A DNA stretch of 38,021 bases from Myxococcota bacterium (lineage in GTDB: Bacteria > Myxococcota_A > Polyangia > JAAYKL01). Below the pieces are notes generated by a model. The model saw only the letters and a list, made by a program, of their open reading frames with translations. It ran no database searches and was not told the DNA's origin. Shown piece after piece: positions 6,878-15,085 of the stretch. The stretch's first letter is position 1. Every line of letters starts with the position of its first letter. The DNA lies in NCBI GenBank assembly GCA_030065855.1, contig JASJCT010000050.1, positions 1 through 38,021 of the forward strand, written 5' to 3'. Position numbers and translations under genes: made by a program.

Positions 6878-9073
6878 GTGAAATGGATGCTCGCACTTGC
6901 GGGCCTGGCTTGGCTCGCACTTGGCCCTTCTGACGTAAGGGCTGAGATACAATCCGAGGCCCTGCGTCTGTTTGGTAGGGATGCGCAGATTCGGCTTTCC
7001 CCTGACCAGCAACGTCTCACTTCCCTTGAGAATGTAGCGGTTCCCACTTCAGGTAAAGCGCGGCACCCCAGGGCTGCAGCCCTTGAATTTTTCAGTCACC
7101 ACGGCGAGCTGTTCGGGTTAGATGGGGCGTATACCATCAAATACATTAATACACACCGCCACTTGACCCAAGATTTGGTCCATTTTGAAGTGCGTTTTCA
7201 ACATCTGCCGCTCTATTTCCACAGGGCATCCGTACAGGTGGATGCCCTGTCCAGGATTCGCCGCGTGATGGCCCACATCCCCGAGTTGCCCGCGCACAGA
7301 TACCAACACCTGCCCATTGATGACCAGGCAAAGCACGCCTTTGCCCTTACCCATGGATACGAGGCTGAGACCGTTGTGGGCGTGGGGTTTTTAGCGCTCG
7401 AATCCGGTGTCCTCGCCCCGGTCGTCTGCATTGACACCAGGGAGACCCTCGAAAATGACCCCCTTCGCCTTTATGTGCATGCTGTTAGCGGTCATGTCCT
7501 CCACGTGGAACCCATTGTTTGGACCCGCGGCTCCCCCCTGGCAGCGGTATTTGAGGAAAACCCAGCAACAACTGCCCGGGTGACGACAGAACCCCTCACC
7601 CATCTCATCCCTGGCAGTGAGTACCTCGAAGGGGACTATGCCCGGGTGGTGAGCTGTGTGGATGTGGATCTGTGTGAGGTAACAGCCCCCCTGGCGCGCC
7701 GCCTTGGCAGTGGTGACGGCCACTTCATCTATAAACCGCAGTTAGATCCGTACACGTTTCACGACCCGTTCGCCGAGGTCAATGCCTATAGAAATATTAC
7801 CAATCTCAGCGCCTGGGCCAGGGAGACCTTTGGCTGGGATGGCCTGTTTGGACAAGACCCCTGGATATTGGTCAAGGTCGGTCGCGATTGGTACAACGCG
7901 GCCTACTACGCGGGCAATGACGAGCGGCCGCCGTTTATTGTCTTTGGCCAGGATACGGTGGATTTTGCCTATGACGCGGACGTTGCTTTTCACGAATTGG
8001 GCCACGCGATCAACCGAACACTCTGGCAACACCCCTGGCTGGTTCGCGATGCCTTTGGTATCGATGTTTCGCCCTTTGGTATCGAGGAAGCCCTGGCAGA
8101 CATTTGGGCTGAGACCTATGCGGGTGATCCGGTGATGAACAGCTATATCCTGGCTGCGCGAACAGCAGACAATACCTTGACCTGCCCGGCCTCGATAAAG
8201 GGAGAGGGCCATTTAGAGGCCAGGTTTTTATCTGGGTTTGCCTGGGATGTGCGTCGGGAAATAGGCGTCCCTGCCTGGGATCATATTTTCTATCGAACGT
8301 TAAGCTTTCTTCCACGAGAGGCGGGATTTGATGACTTTGTGTTGGCGCTGCAAGGATCTGCAGCAGATTTGGCGACCGAGGGGACGCTAGCTGTGACCGG
8401 AGATTGGGTCGAGACCATCGAACGCCATGCCGCAGCCCGCGGGTTGACAGACCCTGCCTGCCTGTTTCGCCACGTACCCCTTGAGCCGAACAAGGCCACC
8501 TATGCGTATGGATACGGTGGCAGGCGAACCGGGCGTTACGATTATCCGTTCGGACTGCAGTGGAAAATCACCGCATCCCATACTGCCAAAGCAGTGAAGC
8601 TCTTGTTTAAATGGCTCTACCCCACCGAAGATACAGCAGAAGGGGTGGAACGGGGATTTCGCGTCCACGTGCGGCGGGGTGCACCAGTGGAGGTTCGCTG
8701 GTTGAGTACACAAGAGGTCGAGCAAGGAGACCCGGTATTCGAGGCCACTGCTGACGCCACCTTCGAAGGTGGCCCAGCTACCGTGGACTTTCCATACCTG
8801 GGACAGACACCCCTGCAGCCCGGTGAAGAGGTATTTGTACTGGTGTCTGGAGATACATCGGAGTCAATTGTGGCGATCGGCGTGACAGCAGCGTTGGTCT
8901 CAACCCTGCGCCCGCCCCCGACACCACCAGAGCCAGACGCTGGAACAGGGCCTGAGCTACCCCAAGCAACGGCGAATAACTGGGAATACGACTGCACAGC
9001 CGCCAACCCGGGCCCAGTAACGAGACCGACCGCGATACAACTCCTCGCTCGCCTCATCCTAGCTTGTATATAA
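6878..9073 (+). CDS. Secreted gluzincin metalloprotease (M4/M36-like) with FTP-type propeptide
   Basis: Secreted zinc metallopeptidase of 731 aa. I take GTG 6878 as the start because it gives a classic signal peptide (MKWMLALAGLAWLALG...VRA). Residues about 50-130 look like a fungalysin/thermolysin propeptide (VHFEVRFQHLPLYFHRASVQ). The catalytic site is HELGH (His372, Glu373, His376), followed 28 residues later by Glu404 in EEALADIWAETY, the third zinc ligand of gluzincins. A beta-sandwich-like region and a proline-rich linker (PPPTPPEPDAG) follow, then a short tail containing YDCTAANPGPVTRP and a final hydrophobic stretch. That tail resembles a weak surface-sorting signal. Exact subfamily (M4 versus M36) is uncertain. 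The start lies 19 bases after the thioredoxin stop. Confidence 0.82.
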   Translation: MKWMLALAGLAWLALGPSDVRAEIQSEALRLFGRDAQIRLSPDQQRLTSLENVAVPTSGKARHPRAAALEFFSHHGELFGLDGAYTIKYINTHRHLTQDLVHFEVRFQHLPLYFHRASVQVDALSRIRRVMAHIPELPAHRYQHLPIDDQAKHAFALTHGYEAETVVGVGFLALESGVLAPVVCIDTRETLENDPLRLYVHAVSGHVLHVEPIVWTRGSPLAAVFEENPATTARVTTEPLTHLIPGSEYLEGDYARVVSCVDVDLCEVTAPLARRLGSGDGHFIYKPQLDPYTFHDPFAEVNAYRNITNLSAWARETFGWDGLFGQDPWILVKVGRDWYNAAYYAGNDERPPFIVFGQDTVDFAYDADVAFHELGHAINRTLWQHPWLVRDAFGIDVSPFGIEEALADIWAETYAGDPVMNSYILAARTADNTLTCPASIKGEGHLEARFLSGFAWDVRREIGVPAWDHIFYRTLSFLPREAGFDDFVLALQGSAADLATEGTLAVTGDWVETIERHAAARGLTDPACLFRHVPLEPNKATYAYGYGGRRTGRYDYPFGLQWKITASHTAKAVKLLFKWLYPTEDTAEGVERGFRVHVRRGAPVEVRWLSTQEVEQGDPVFEATADATFEGGPATVDFPYLGQTPLQPGEEVFVLVSGDTSESIVAIGVTAALVSTLRPPPTPPEPDAGTGPELPQATANNWEYDCTAANPGPVTRPTAIQLLARLILACI

Positions 9074-9079
9074 ATTCAC

Positions 9080-9110
9080 TTGCACGGTGTCCCAACACGT
9101 CGGATATAAT
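9080..9110 (+). promoter_or_regulatory. Candidate sigma70-type promoter for the 9164 gene
   Basis: TTGCAC at 9080-9085 and a perfect TATAAT at 9105-9110 are separated by 19 bases, slightly longer than ideal. The position, just after the protease stop and about 50 bases before the start of the barrel gene, supports a separate transcript. Sequence only. Confidence 0.5.
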
Positions 9111-9163
9111 GCGCTGAAAGCGTGCTTCACATCGCACGCAGTGAACGACAACGAGGAGGTATC

Positions 9164-9784
9164 ATGAACGCGCGTGTGCTTGGTTTGGTCTTAGGGATCG
9201 CCATCTTGGGGTTGATGCCTGGAAGGCTTTCCGCATTAACAGATGCAGGGTTGTTCAAACTGAGCCTGAACTCGACGTTTTTCAGGTTTGGCATGGGTGA
9301 AGTTGATGTAGAAGATCAACCCGGCGAGAGAGACTACGACGCTGCCACAGTTGGCGTAGGCATGCAGAATGCGGGTATTGGTTTTGGATACACGGTGATC
9401 CCCGGGCTCGTTGTCGGCGGTACGGTTACCCTCGGCCTTCAGGGGCTCGATGAGTTCCATGGTGATGATGAGGCCTTTATCTGGCAATTGCTGCCCTATG
9501 TCGAATACATCTTTTTAGATGGGCTGGTCCGCCCCTTTGTGCGAGGGACGGTGGGGTTCGAGGGCCTGAGCTCGGATGAATTTGGAGATGTCTGGTGGTG
9601 GGGCTTTACATTCGGCGCAGGCGGCGGCGCCCATTTCTTCATCCGGGATTACATTTCACTCGACGCATTGCTGATGCTTGGCTTCACCGTGGGCACGGGA
9701 GAGTTTGAAGCGGGAAATGACAGAGATTTCAGCCACTGGCGCTTTCGCATCTCAGCCCTTCTCGGCATGTCTGCTTGGTTCTAG
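9164..9784 (+). CDS. Small outer-membrane beta-barrel protein
   Basis: Protein of 206 aa. ATG 9164 follows a good ribosome site (GAGGAGG, 9153-9159), so I reject a longer reading from 9122. A signal peptide covers about residues 1-25 (MNARVLGLVLGIAILGLMPG...SA). The rest alternates hydrophobic and polar residues, with many Gly and aromatic residues, in about eight strands (IGFGYTVIPGLVVGGTVTLG, LLPYVEYIFL, WWWGFTFGAGGGAHFFI). It ends ISALLGMSAWF, with a terminal Phe as is usual for barrel proteins recognised by BamA. Comparable small OmpA/OmpW-type barrels have diverse roles, so no specific function is claimed. The candidate promoter at 9080-9110 would drive it. Confidence 0.75.
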   Translation: MNARVLGLVLGIAILGLMPGRLSALTDAGLFKLSLNSTFFRFGMGEVDVEDQPGERDYDAATVGVGMQNAGIGFGYTVIPGLVVGGTVTLGLQGLDEFHGDDEAFIWQLLPYVEYIFLDGLVRPFVRGTVGFEGLSSDEFGDVWWWGFTFGAGGGAHFFIRDYISLDALLMLGFTVGTGEFEAGNDRDFSHWRFRISALLGMSAWF

Positions 9785-9901
9785 CCTCCCCTGAGGTTCC
9801 ATATTGAAATGCTCCCTAATCTGAGCCTCTGACCGGGCAAATATTTTTATTAATCCCACGCCATGTAGTACAATGTAGGATAACTTTTGGCGGAGGCGCG
9901 A

Positions 9902-10207
9902 ATGATCGAACGACGCAAGGTGGATAGGGTGGCTGTGGATCTGACGGTTCGAAAACACATCGATGGACAAGCTTATTTTTGCCGCGCCTGTGAAATTAGT
10001 TCTACAGGTATTCGTCTCAAAAGAGTATTCGATGTCGATCCAGGGGAGACACTCGTAGATATTGAAGTCCCACTGGTAGCCGGTCAACTGACAACGGCTG
10101 TGCCGTCCCGCAGGATTTGGCGGGGCAGGGGCTATGAGGCATTTGAATTCGTCGGCTCCTCGTTTGCACAAAAGACAATCTTAAAGCGGGTTTTCGGGAG
10201 CGCATAA
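9902..10207 (+). CDS. PilZ domain protein, putative c-di-GMP receptor
   Basis: Single-domain protein of 101 aa. ATG 9902 has a ribosome site, CGGAGG, at 9891-9896; an upstream TTG is less likely. The N-terminus has ERRKVDR, fitting the RxxxR motif (Arg5, Arg9) that grips c-di-GMP. The second signature reads EISSTGIRL (31-39), so the usual Asp/Asn of (D/N)xSxxG is Glu31. Binding is therefore plausible but not certain. Isolated PilZ proteins act as adaptors that transmit c-di-GMP levels to motility, secretion or polysaccharide machinery. Two diguanylate cyclases lie about 12 kb further along the window. It stands alone between the barrel gene and a convergent aminotransferase gene whose end is 13 bases away. 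Confidence 0.82.
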   Translation: MIERRKVDRVAVDLTVRKHIDGQAYFCRACEISSTGIRLKRVFDVDPGETLVDIEVPLVAGQLTTAVPSRRIWRGRGYEAFEFVGSSFAQKTILKRVFGSA

Positions 10208-10219
10208 CCCCAATATCTT

Positions 10220-11407
10220 TTAGATGCGGGCAAGGGCAGCTGCTATTAGCCTAAGACCGTCATGGATGGCTTCGATAGACGTGGCATAGGAGAGGCGCAG
10301 ATGGCCAGGTGCGCCAAAAGGGGTACCGGGAACGCAGGCCACAGCAGCTTCCTCAAGTAAAAATTTGGCAAGGGTCAGGTCAGTGGCGTCCTGGCCCATG
10401 CGTTTAATAATGTCCTTAACCGACGGCAGTACGTAAAACGCCCCGCCCGGGGTTGGGCAACGGACATCGGGGAGCTGGTTTAATCCCGCCACAATAGCGT
10501 CCCGTCGCAGTTGATATGCCCGGCGCCAGTCGTCTAAAAACAGCTTGGGACCGGTTATTGCGGCCAGGGCACCTGCCTGTGCCATCGATGCCGGATTTGA
10601 CGTGGACTGCCCCTGGATTTTGGCCATAGCCTTGATGATGTCGGGGTGGCCAATGCCCCAGCCAATGCGCCAGCCGGTCATGGCGTAATTTTTACTGACA
10701 CCGTCGACCACAAAAATCAGATCTCGCCGATTCTCGGGGACAACAGTCAAAGGTGATGTGTGGATTGCGCCGTCGTAAATCAAATCCCGATAGATCTCAT
10801 CACAGAGCACGTACACACCGGCCTCTGTGGCTGCCTCAGTGATGGCTGCCACTGCCTCGGGTGGATAGATCGCACCGCTCGGATTGCTCGGCGTGTTGAG
10901 CACCAAAACTTTGGTTCTCGCCGTCAGCGCCTTATTAAAATCCCCAGGCTTGAGAACAAAACCGTCTGCCTCACGGGTTTCGACAATAACGGGCTGACCA
11001 CCGGACAACAGCACCTGGTCCGGATACGAAACCCAATACGGAGCCGGGATGATGACCTCGTCCCCAGGGTCCAGAACAGCTGCAAAAAAATTGTAAAGGC
11101 TATGCTTCGCACCCACAGTGACAATCGTATTTTCCGGCGCACAAGGGACCTGGCGCACCTGGGCGCTCTCCTGGGCAATGGCCTGTCGCAGCAAGGGCAT
11201 GCCAGTGACCGGTGTATATCGCGTCACACCTCTATCGAGGGCTGTTTTTGCAGCGTCCACAATATGGGTGGGTGTGTCAAAGTCCGGCTCGCCCGCACTC
11301 AGGGGAATGATGGCCACCCCTTGCGCTTTTAGCGCTGCTTCCCGCAGGCTAACGGCCAATGTTGCAGAAGGTTTGATTTTGTTTAGATGGGCTGCCAGTC
11401 GTATCAT
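10220..11407 (-). CDS. aspC: Class I PLP-dependent aminotransferase (aspartate aminotransferase)
   Basis: Cytosolic enzyme of 395 aa, the usual size for the aspartate aminotransferase I-beta group, which interconverts aspartate and oxaloacetate with 2-oxoglutarate/glutamate. Visible landmarks: SAGEPDFDTP near the N-terminus, NTPSNPSG (171-178), CDEIY with cofactor-binding Asp203 and Tyr206, the Schiff-base Lys239 in VDGVSKNYAMTGWR, Arg247 nearby, and the substrate carboxylate-binding Arg in HLRLSYA near the end. Start ATG 11407 follows AAGGAA. Its ribosome site lies inside the end of the LptF-like gene, whose stop is one base upstream, so both are likely one transcript. Aspartate, prephenate and related substrates cannot be told apart by eye. 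Confidence 0.92.
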   Translation of the reverse strand: MIRLAAHLNKIKPSATLAVSLREAALKAQGVAIIPLSAGEPDFDTPTHIVDAAKTALDRGVTRYTPVTGMPLLRQAIAQESAQVRQVPCAPENTIVTVGAKHSLYNFFAAVLDPGDEVIIPAPYWVSYPDQVLLSGGQPVIVETREADGFVLKPGDFNKALTARTKVLVLNTPSNPSGAIYPPEAVAAITEAATEAGVYVLCDEIYRDLIYDGAIHTSPLTVVPENRRDLIFVVDGVSKNYAMTGWRIGWGIGHPDIIKAMAKIQGQSTSNPASMAQAGALAAITGPKLFLDDWRRAYQLRRDAIVAGLNQLPDVRCPTPGGAFYVLPSVKDIIKRMGQDATDLTLAKFLLEEAAVACVPGTPFGAPGHLRLSYATSIEAIHDGLRLIAAALARI

Positions 11408-11408
11408 T

Positions 11409-12503
11409 TTAGATCTTCCTTAGGCTTAAGGACAGGACGAAGACTATCCCAATCACTACAGCTGGTGCAAGCGCAGCAACAGGGGCGGAAAGTTGCCCCG
11501 ACAGATGCAGGGATTCACATTGCCGACCAGAGAGATGATAGACAAAAAAAAGCAACACAGCTGAGGTGACCGCAATGCCAGAACGGCGGATGCCGAGACC
11601 CAAGGCGAGGTAGATCGACACCAGTGCCATGGCGAGAAACCCGACTGGCCCGGCCACCCGGCGCCAAAATTCAAATCGCCATCGGTGAGGTGCGCTGCCG
11701 TCTGCCAAAGCAGTAAACAGGTCGCCTGTAGGAACTGCCAGTATTTTGGGCAAGAAATTGAGGCGATCTTGGAGATCAGTGCCAAAGGACAATCGACTCT
11801 CCAGGGTTTCAAACGATAGCGCCACTGGCGGACGCTTACCCCCTGTCTCGCCCCAATAGAAACCCATCCCCGGCCCCAGGTTGACGACCAATCCCTGGCC
11901 TAAAGTATCCGCGTCAATCGTACCGCTCTCAGCAAGGAGAAAGAACGGATAATCCTTATGTCGCCTGTCCTCCAAAAAAATACCTTTGTATTGCCCATCT
12001 GCAGACCGGCTATTAGCAAAGAATGCCACTGACCCCATTGGCGAAATAAAATGGCCGGGCTTGAGCTGATGGGCGCTTGCCCGCACCACCAAGTCGAGGG
12101 CAAGGGATTGCAATGCCGCGTGGGATCTTGGCCCGAGATGTAGCCAACATACACCGCTTGCAAATGAAAAGGCGGCTGCCAGAATGACGGGGCCAACTGC
12201 AAGGCGACCCCAACCGAGGCCCGCTGCATGCATGGCAACGATCTCGCCATCTGAGGCCATCCGGGCTGTGGTAAAGAAAATAGAGATGGCAAACGCCGGG
12301 GTCAATGCCCATCCCACAATAGGTGCAAGTAGGAGCATGAGAGCGCGCATGGCCTCACATAAATCCATGTCTGCGCCGGCAAAAATCGGCAGCACGCGCA
12401 CGAGTTGGGTGGTTAAGAACGCAAGGGTCAGCCCACCGATGGATAAACCGAACCAAGGCAGCATTTGAGCGATGAAATAAGAGGGTAACCGGCGCATGGG
12501 CAT
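11409..12503 (-). CDS. LptF/LptG family permease
   Basis: Inner-membrane protein of 364 aa matching the YjgP/YjgQ family, the permease half of the LptBFG ATP-driven lipopolysaccharide extractor. It starts MRRLPSYFIAQMLPWFG, a typical N-terminal coupling helix leading into the first membrane helix. Three helices lie within residues 1-125, then a periplasmic beta-jellyroll-like region (about 130-270, with GHFISPMGSVAFFANSRS and GIFLEDRR), then three helices from about 285 on. F versus G cannot be decided, and no second permease or LptB is nearby. The start is ATG 12503 or ATG 12497; neither has a Shine-Dalgarno, so it may be a leaderless or weakly initiated message. It is followed by aspC after one base. 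Confidence 0.85.
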   Translation of the reverse strand: MPMRRLPSYFIAQMLPWFGLSIGGLTLAFLTTQLVRVLPIFAGADMDLCEAMRALMLLLAPIVGWALTPAFAISIFFTTARMASDGEIVAMHAAGLGWGRLAVGPVILAAAFSFASGVCWLHLGPRSHAALQSLALDLVVRASAHQLKPGHFISPMGSVAFFANSRSADGQYKGIFLEDRRHKDYPFFLLAESGTIDADTLGQGLVVNLGPGMGFYWGETGGKRPPVALSFETLESRLSFGTDLQDRLNFLPKILAVPTGDLFTALADGSAPHRWRFEFWRRVAGPVGFLAMALVSIYLALGLGIRRSGIAVTSAVLLFFVYHLSGRQCESLHLSGQLSAPVAALAPAVVIGIVFVLSLSLRKI

Positions 12504-12520
12504 ATTAATACAATAATTTT

Positions 12521-12532
12521 GCGTTTTTACGC
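12521..12532. promoter_or_regulatory. Small palindrome in a divergent promoter region
   Basis: GCGTTTTTACGC is a 4-base-pair arm palindrome in the AT-rich gap between the divergent LptF-like and HEAT-repeat genes. It could be an operator or a chance hairpin; weak. Confidence 0.25.
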
Positions 12533-12545
12533 ATTAAAGTAAAAC

Positions 12546-12585
12546 ATCTTCTCGTCATTGAGCAAATCTTCTCGTCATTGAGCAA
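12546..12585. repeat. Perfect tandem duplication of a 20-base unit
   Basis: Two identical, directly adjacent copies of a 20-base unit (ATCTTCTCGTCATTGAGCAA) sit about 50 bases upstream of the HEAT-repeat gene. They could be paired operator sites at two-turn spacing, or a simple duplication. Confidence 0.9.
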
Positions 12586-12636
12586 AGAGGGTGTTATGAA
12601 GCGAAATAGTCACCCCATTGAAAAAGGAGTATGACC

Positions 12637-13260
12637 ATGGCTGCCGGAGATACGATCGATCAAATCATTGCGTTCGACGAAAAAATCGCATCTTTAAGGG
12701 AGACATTTGAAGCACTTCCCGTAGGGGACCAGGAAGAAGCGCTCATAAGTCGGTTTACTGAGTTGCTGGCAGCAAGTGGTGAAGGCGATCTGATTGCGGT
12801 GGGCATGGTGCGCCTCAGTGAGATGCTGCTTACCTTGGGCAGTGAACCAGCAGTAAAAACTCTGGGCCAGGGCATGAACCATGCGAATCCAGACATCCGA
12901 CTGCTTTGCGCCGATGCACTGCTGCACCTGGCTACTGAAGACCTCGATACCATCCGCCCCGCCATCGAAGATGCGCTGGCATCGAGCGGGCCAGGATCCG
13001 AAGAGATGCCCTTTTTGCTCATGGAGCTAGATCACCCTGATGTGCCCATGTTTCTAGAGCGGTTTTTAGGACACAAGGAGGCCATGGTTGTTGCCGCAGC
13101 GGTTGAAGCGTTCGGTGTGATCGGCAATGACGCGGCACTGCCCCTCCTAAACACCCTGCAAGACGATGAACGCGTTATCACCGTACAGGAGGAAGGCGGC
13201 AAACAGGCAGAGTGGACCATCGGCAGGCTCGCCAAGGAAACGATTGAACTGCTGTCATAG
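12637..13260 (+). CDS. HEAT-repeat protein
   Basis: Soluble acidic protein of 207 aa built of HEAT-like helix pairs. From about residue 75 there are paired helices such as NPDIRLLCADALLHLA, HPDVPMFLERFLG and KEAMVVAAAVEAFGVIGNDA, followed by LPLLNTLQDDERVI, each with the Pro/Asp and Arg/Ala pattern of the fold. The N-terminal 60 residues are helical and less clear. HEAT proteins are scaffolds for protein contacts, and no enzymatic motif is present. ATG 12637 is preferred over ATG 12631 because the AAAAAGGAG ribosome site (12621-12629) then has seven-base spacing. The tandem 20-base repeat lies upstream. argF follows after 78 bases. Confidence 0.78.
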   Translation: MAAGDTIDQIIAFDEKIASLRETFEALPVGDQEEALISRFTELLAASGEGDLIAVGMVRLSEMLLTLGSEPAVKTLGQGMNHANPDIRLLCADALLHLATEDLDTIRPAIEDALASSGPGSEEMPFLLMELDHPDVPMFLERFLGHKEAMVVAAAVEAFGVIGNDAALPLLNTLQDDERVITVQEEGGKQAEWTIGRLAKETIELLS

Positions 13261-13338
13261 GGTAGATGCAACTTAATATTGATCACACATGATGGTCATG
13301 ATTTAGAAAGGTGATCGTCATGGTCAAGGAGGGCTGAT

Positions 13339-14250
13339 ATGAAGCGAGATTTTCTTTCTGTGACCGATTTTACGGCTGACGAGATCAGAGAAAACCTGGA
13401 GCTGGCCATTGAAGTGAAGGCCAAGACAAAGGAAGGCAAGTCCCCGAACGTCTTAAACGGGGGCGCGGGCGCATTGATTTTTCACAAGCCATCCCTCAGG
13501 ACCCGATGTTCGTTCGAGGTCGGCTTTCGGCAGCTGGGTGGCAGTGCGGTATACATCACCGACAAGGAGATAGAGCTCGGCAAGCGGGAGTCCATACACG
13601 ACGTGGCCAAGGTCATGTCGCGATACTTTGCGGCGATCTGTATTCGGACGTTCTCCCACGACAATGTTGTCGCGCTGGCGCGGCACGCGGACATTCCAGT
13701 CGTCAACATGCTGACCGACCTGCTCCATCCCTGCCAACTGATGGGCGACATGCAGACCATCCTGGAACACAAGGGCACCATCGATAATCTGACCGTTACC
13801 TACCTGGGCGATGGCAATAACCTCACCAATTCCTGGATGCGGATGGCGCAGCGCATCCCCATGAATCTCCGCATTGGTACGGCCAGGGATACCATGCCCA
13901 GCGAGGAAATCCTAAAGGAGACCCAAGAAGCTGGTATCTCACAAGTCACCGTGCTGCACGATCCAGTGGCCGCGGTCAAAGACACGGACGTTATTTATAC
14001 CGATGTCTGGGCTTCCATGGGCCAAAAAGACCAAGCCGGGGACAAGGCAGCCAAGCTGGCAGCGTTTCAGGTCAACGCGGCATTGGTTTCCCACGCAAAG
14101 AAGGATGCGGTCGTGATGCACTGCCTACCCGCGGAGCGAGGGCGCGAGATCACGGACGAGGTCATCGACGGCCCCCAGTCCGTCGTCTTTGACGAGGCGG
14201 AAAACAGACTACACGCGCAAAAGGCAGTCCTCATCAAGCTACTGGGCTAG
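13339..14250 (+). CDS. argF: Ornithine carbamoyltransferase
   Basis: Cytosolic enzyme of 303 aa that joins carbamoyl phosphate and ornithine to make citrulline in arginine synthesis. Motifs: the carbamoyl-phosphate loop reads KPSLRTR (50-56; the common form is STRTR, with Leu53 in place of Thr), HPCQ at 130-133, the ornithine-binding DVWASMGQ loop, and HCLPA with catalytic Cys262. Length is usual for the family. The SMG loop argues for ornithine rather than aspartate, N-acetylornithine or putrescine as acceptor. ATG 13339 has AAGGAGG at 13326-13332. No other arginine genes are adjacent, so arg genes are scattered in this genome. The gene is followed by a strong composite palindrome that may end the transcript. 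Confidence 0.95.
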   Translation: MKRDFLSVTDFTADEIRENLELAIEVKAKTKEGKSPNVLNGGAGALIFHKPSLRTRCSFEVGFRQLGGSAVYITDKEIELGKRESIHDVAKVMSRYFAAICIRTFSHDNVVALARHADIPVVNMLTDLLHPCQLMGDMQTILEHKGTIDNLTVTYLGDGNNLTNSWMRMAQRIPMNLRIGTARDTMPSEEILKETQEAGISQVTVLHDPVAAVKDTDVIYTDVWASMGQKDQAGDKAAKLAAFQVNAALVSHAKKDAVVMHCLPAERGREITDEVIDGPQSVVFDEAENRLHAQKAVLIKLLG

Positions 14251-14286
14251 CGCTATGTCAAACGAGTTTTGTCGGGTGAAATCAGC

Positions 14287-14388
14287 AAATTCCCCCTTGA
14301 AAAAGGGGGGAAGGGGGATTTTGTCACCTCGCAATGCCAGTGGACATGATGAAATCCCCCCGGCCCCCTTTTTCAAGGGGGAGGCCTT
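14287..14388. repeat. Composite inverted-repeat element (C-run/G-run REP-like unit), copy 1
   Basis: Two C-rich palindromes in mirror orientation flank about 30 unique bases. The left arm has TTCCCCCTTGAAAAAGGGGG plus AAGGGGGATTTTG; the right arm is its inverse (GAAATCCCCCCGG, then CCCCCTTTTTCAAGGGGGAG). The unit can fold into one long stem. The same architecture recurs at 27512-27606. Such units are common in many deltaproteobacterial genomes; here it also sits where an argF terminator would be expected. Confidence 0.85.
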
Positions 14389-14486
14389 TGCTCGACATCG
14401 TTTACTGGACAGATCACTAGCACTCTGAAAGATTTTTATGATATTTGAAGATCTGGTCTGTACGCACACGACGAGGAGACGAGACA

Positions 14487-15077
14487 GTGAAACCAATGTT
14501 TTTTTTGAGGGCAGCACCCTGTGTCATTTTTATCGCTTACCTGCTCACCGCCTGCGGCGGCAGCGCGGTCGGTAGCCATTCGACGACAGGTAGCGAACCG
14601 ACGTCGCCGGCCCAGGACAGCCAGGAAAGCAGCGATGGCGGAGAGATCGCCGACTTTGTGCTCAAGGACGTGGACGGCAAAGACGTGGCACTATCAGACT
14701 ACCTGGGCAAAAAGGTCATCGTCATCAGCTATTGGGCCACCTGGTGTGAACCGTGCAAGCGGGAGATGATCCAATTACACGAGCTCTTTTTACAGTATAA
14801 AGATAAGGGACTGATGGTGCTGTCCATTTCTATGGATGAGCCAGAAACCCAAGGGGAAGTACGCCCTTATATCAAACAGCGGGGCTATACCTTCCCAGTA
14901 CTGCTGGATACCGAATCCGTCGTCACAAACCAATTCAACCCACGCCGTGCAGCGCCGTTTACGTTGATCATCAGCATGGACCAGAAGATCGTTTGGACCC
15001 ACGACAGCTATGTGCCTGGGGACGAAAAATTGGTCGAGGCAGAGATCTTAAAGGCCCTCGGCGAGCCAACTGGGTAA
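14487..15077 (+). CDS. Thioredoxin-like (TlpA/ResA family) lipoprotein
   Basis: Protein of 196 aa. Start GTG 14487 has a GAGGAG ribosome site (14473-14478). The N-terminus is a lipoprotein signal with lipobox LLTAC (Cys23), a Ser/Thr-rich linker (about 30-55), then a thioredoxin fold with WCEPC (Cys87, Cys90), ISMDEPETQG and a cis-Pro region reading RRAAPFTLIIS. It should be a membrane-tethered thiol-disulfide reductase facing the periplasm. It is the second such protein in the window; the one at 6307 uses CPPC and a membrane helix rather than a lipid anchor. The radical SAM gene begins only eight bases after its stop, so the two may be co-expressed. Confidence 0.87.
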   Translation: MKPMFFLRAAPCVIFIAYLLTACGGSAVGSHSTTGSEPTSPAQDSQESSDGGEIADFVLKDVDGKDVALSDYLGKKVIVISYWATWCEPCKREMIQLHELFLQYKDKGLMVLSISMDEPETQGEVRPYIKQRGYTFPVLLDTESVVTNQFNPRRAAPFTLIISMDQKIVWTHDSYVPGDEKLVEAEILKALGEPTG

Positions 15078-15085
15078 TCTGTCCC

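Noticed and set aside
13320..13337. Five-codon open frame ending just before the argF start
   Set aside because: It contains the argF ribosome site itself and no arginine codons; nothing suggests attenuation.
14993..15085. Extended start of the radical SAM gene
   Set aside because: It would overlap the thioredoxin-like lipoprotein by 85 bases and has no family similarity; TTG 15086 fits better.
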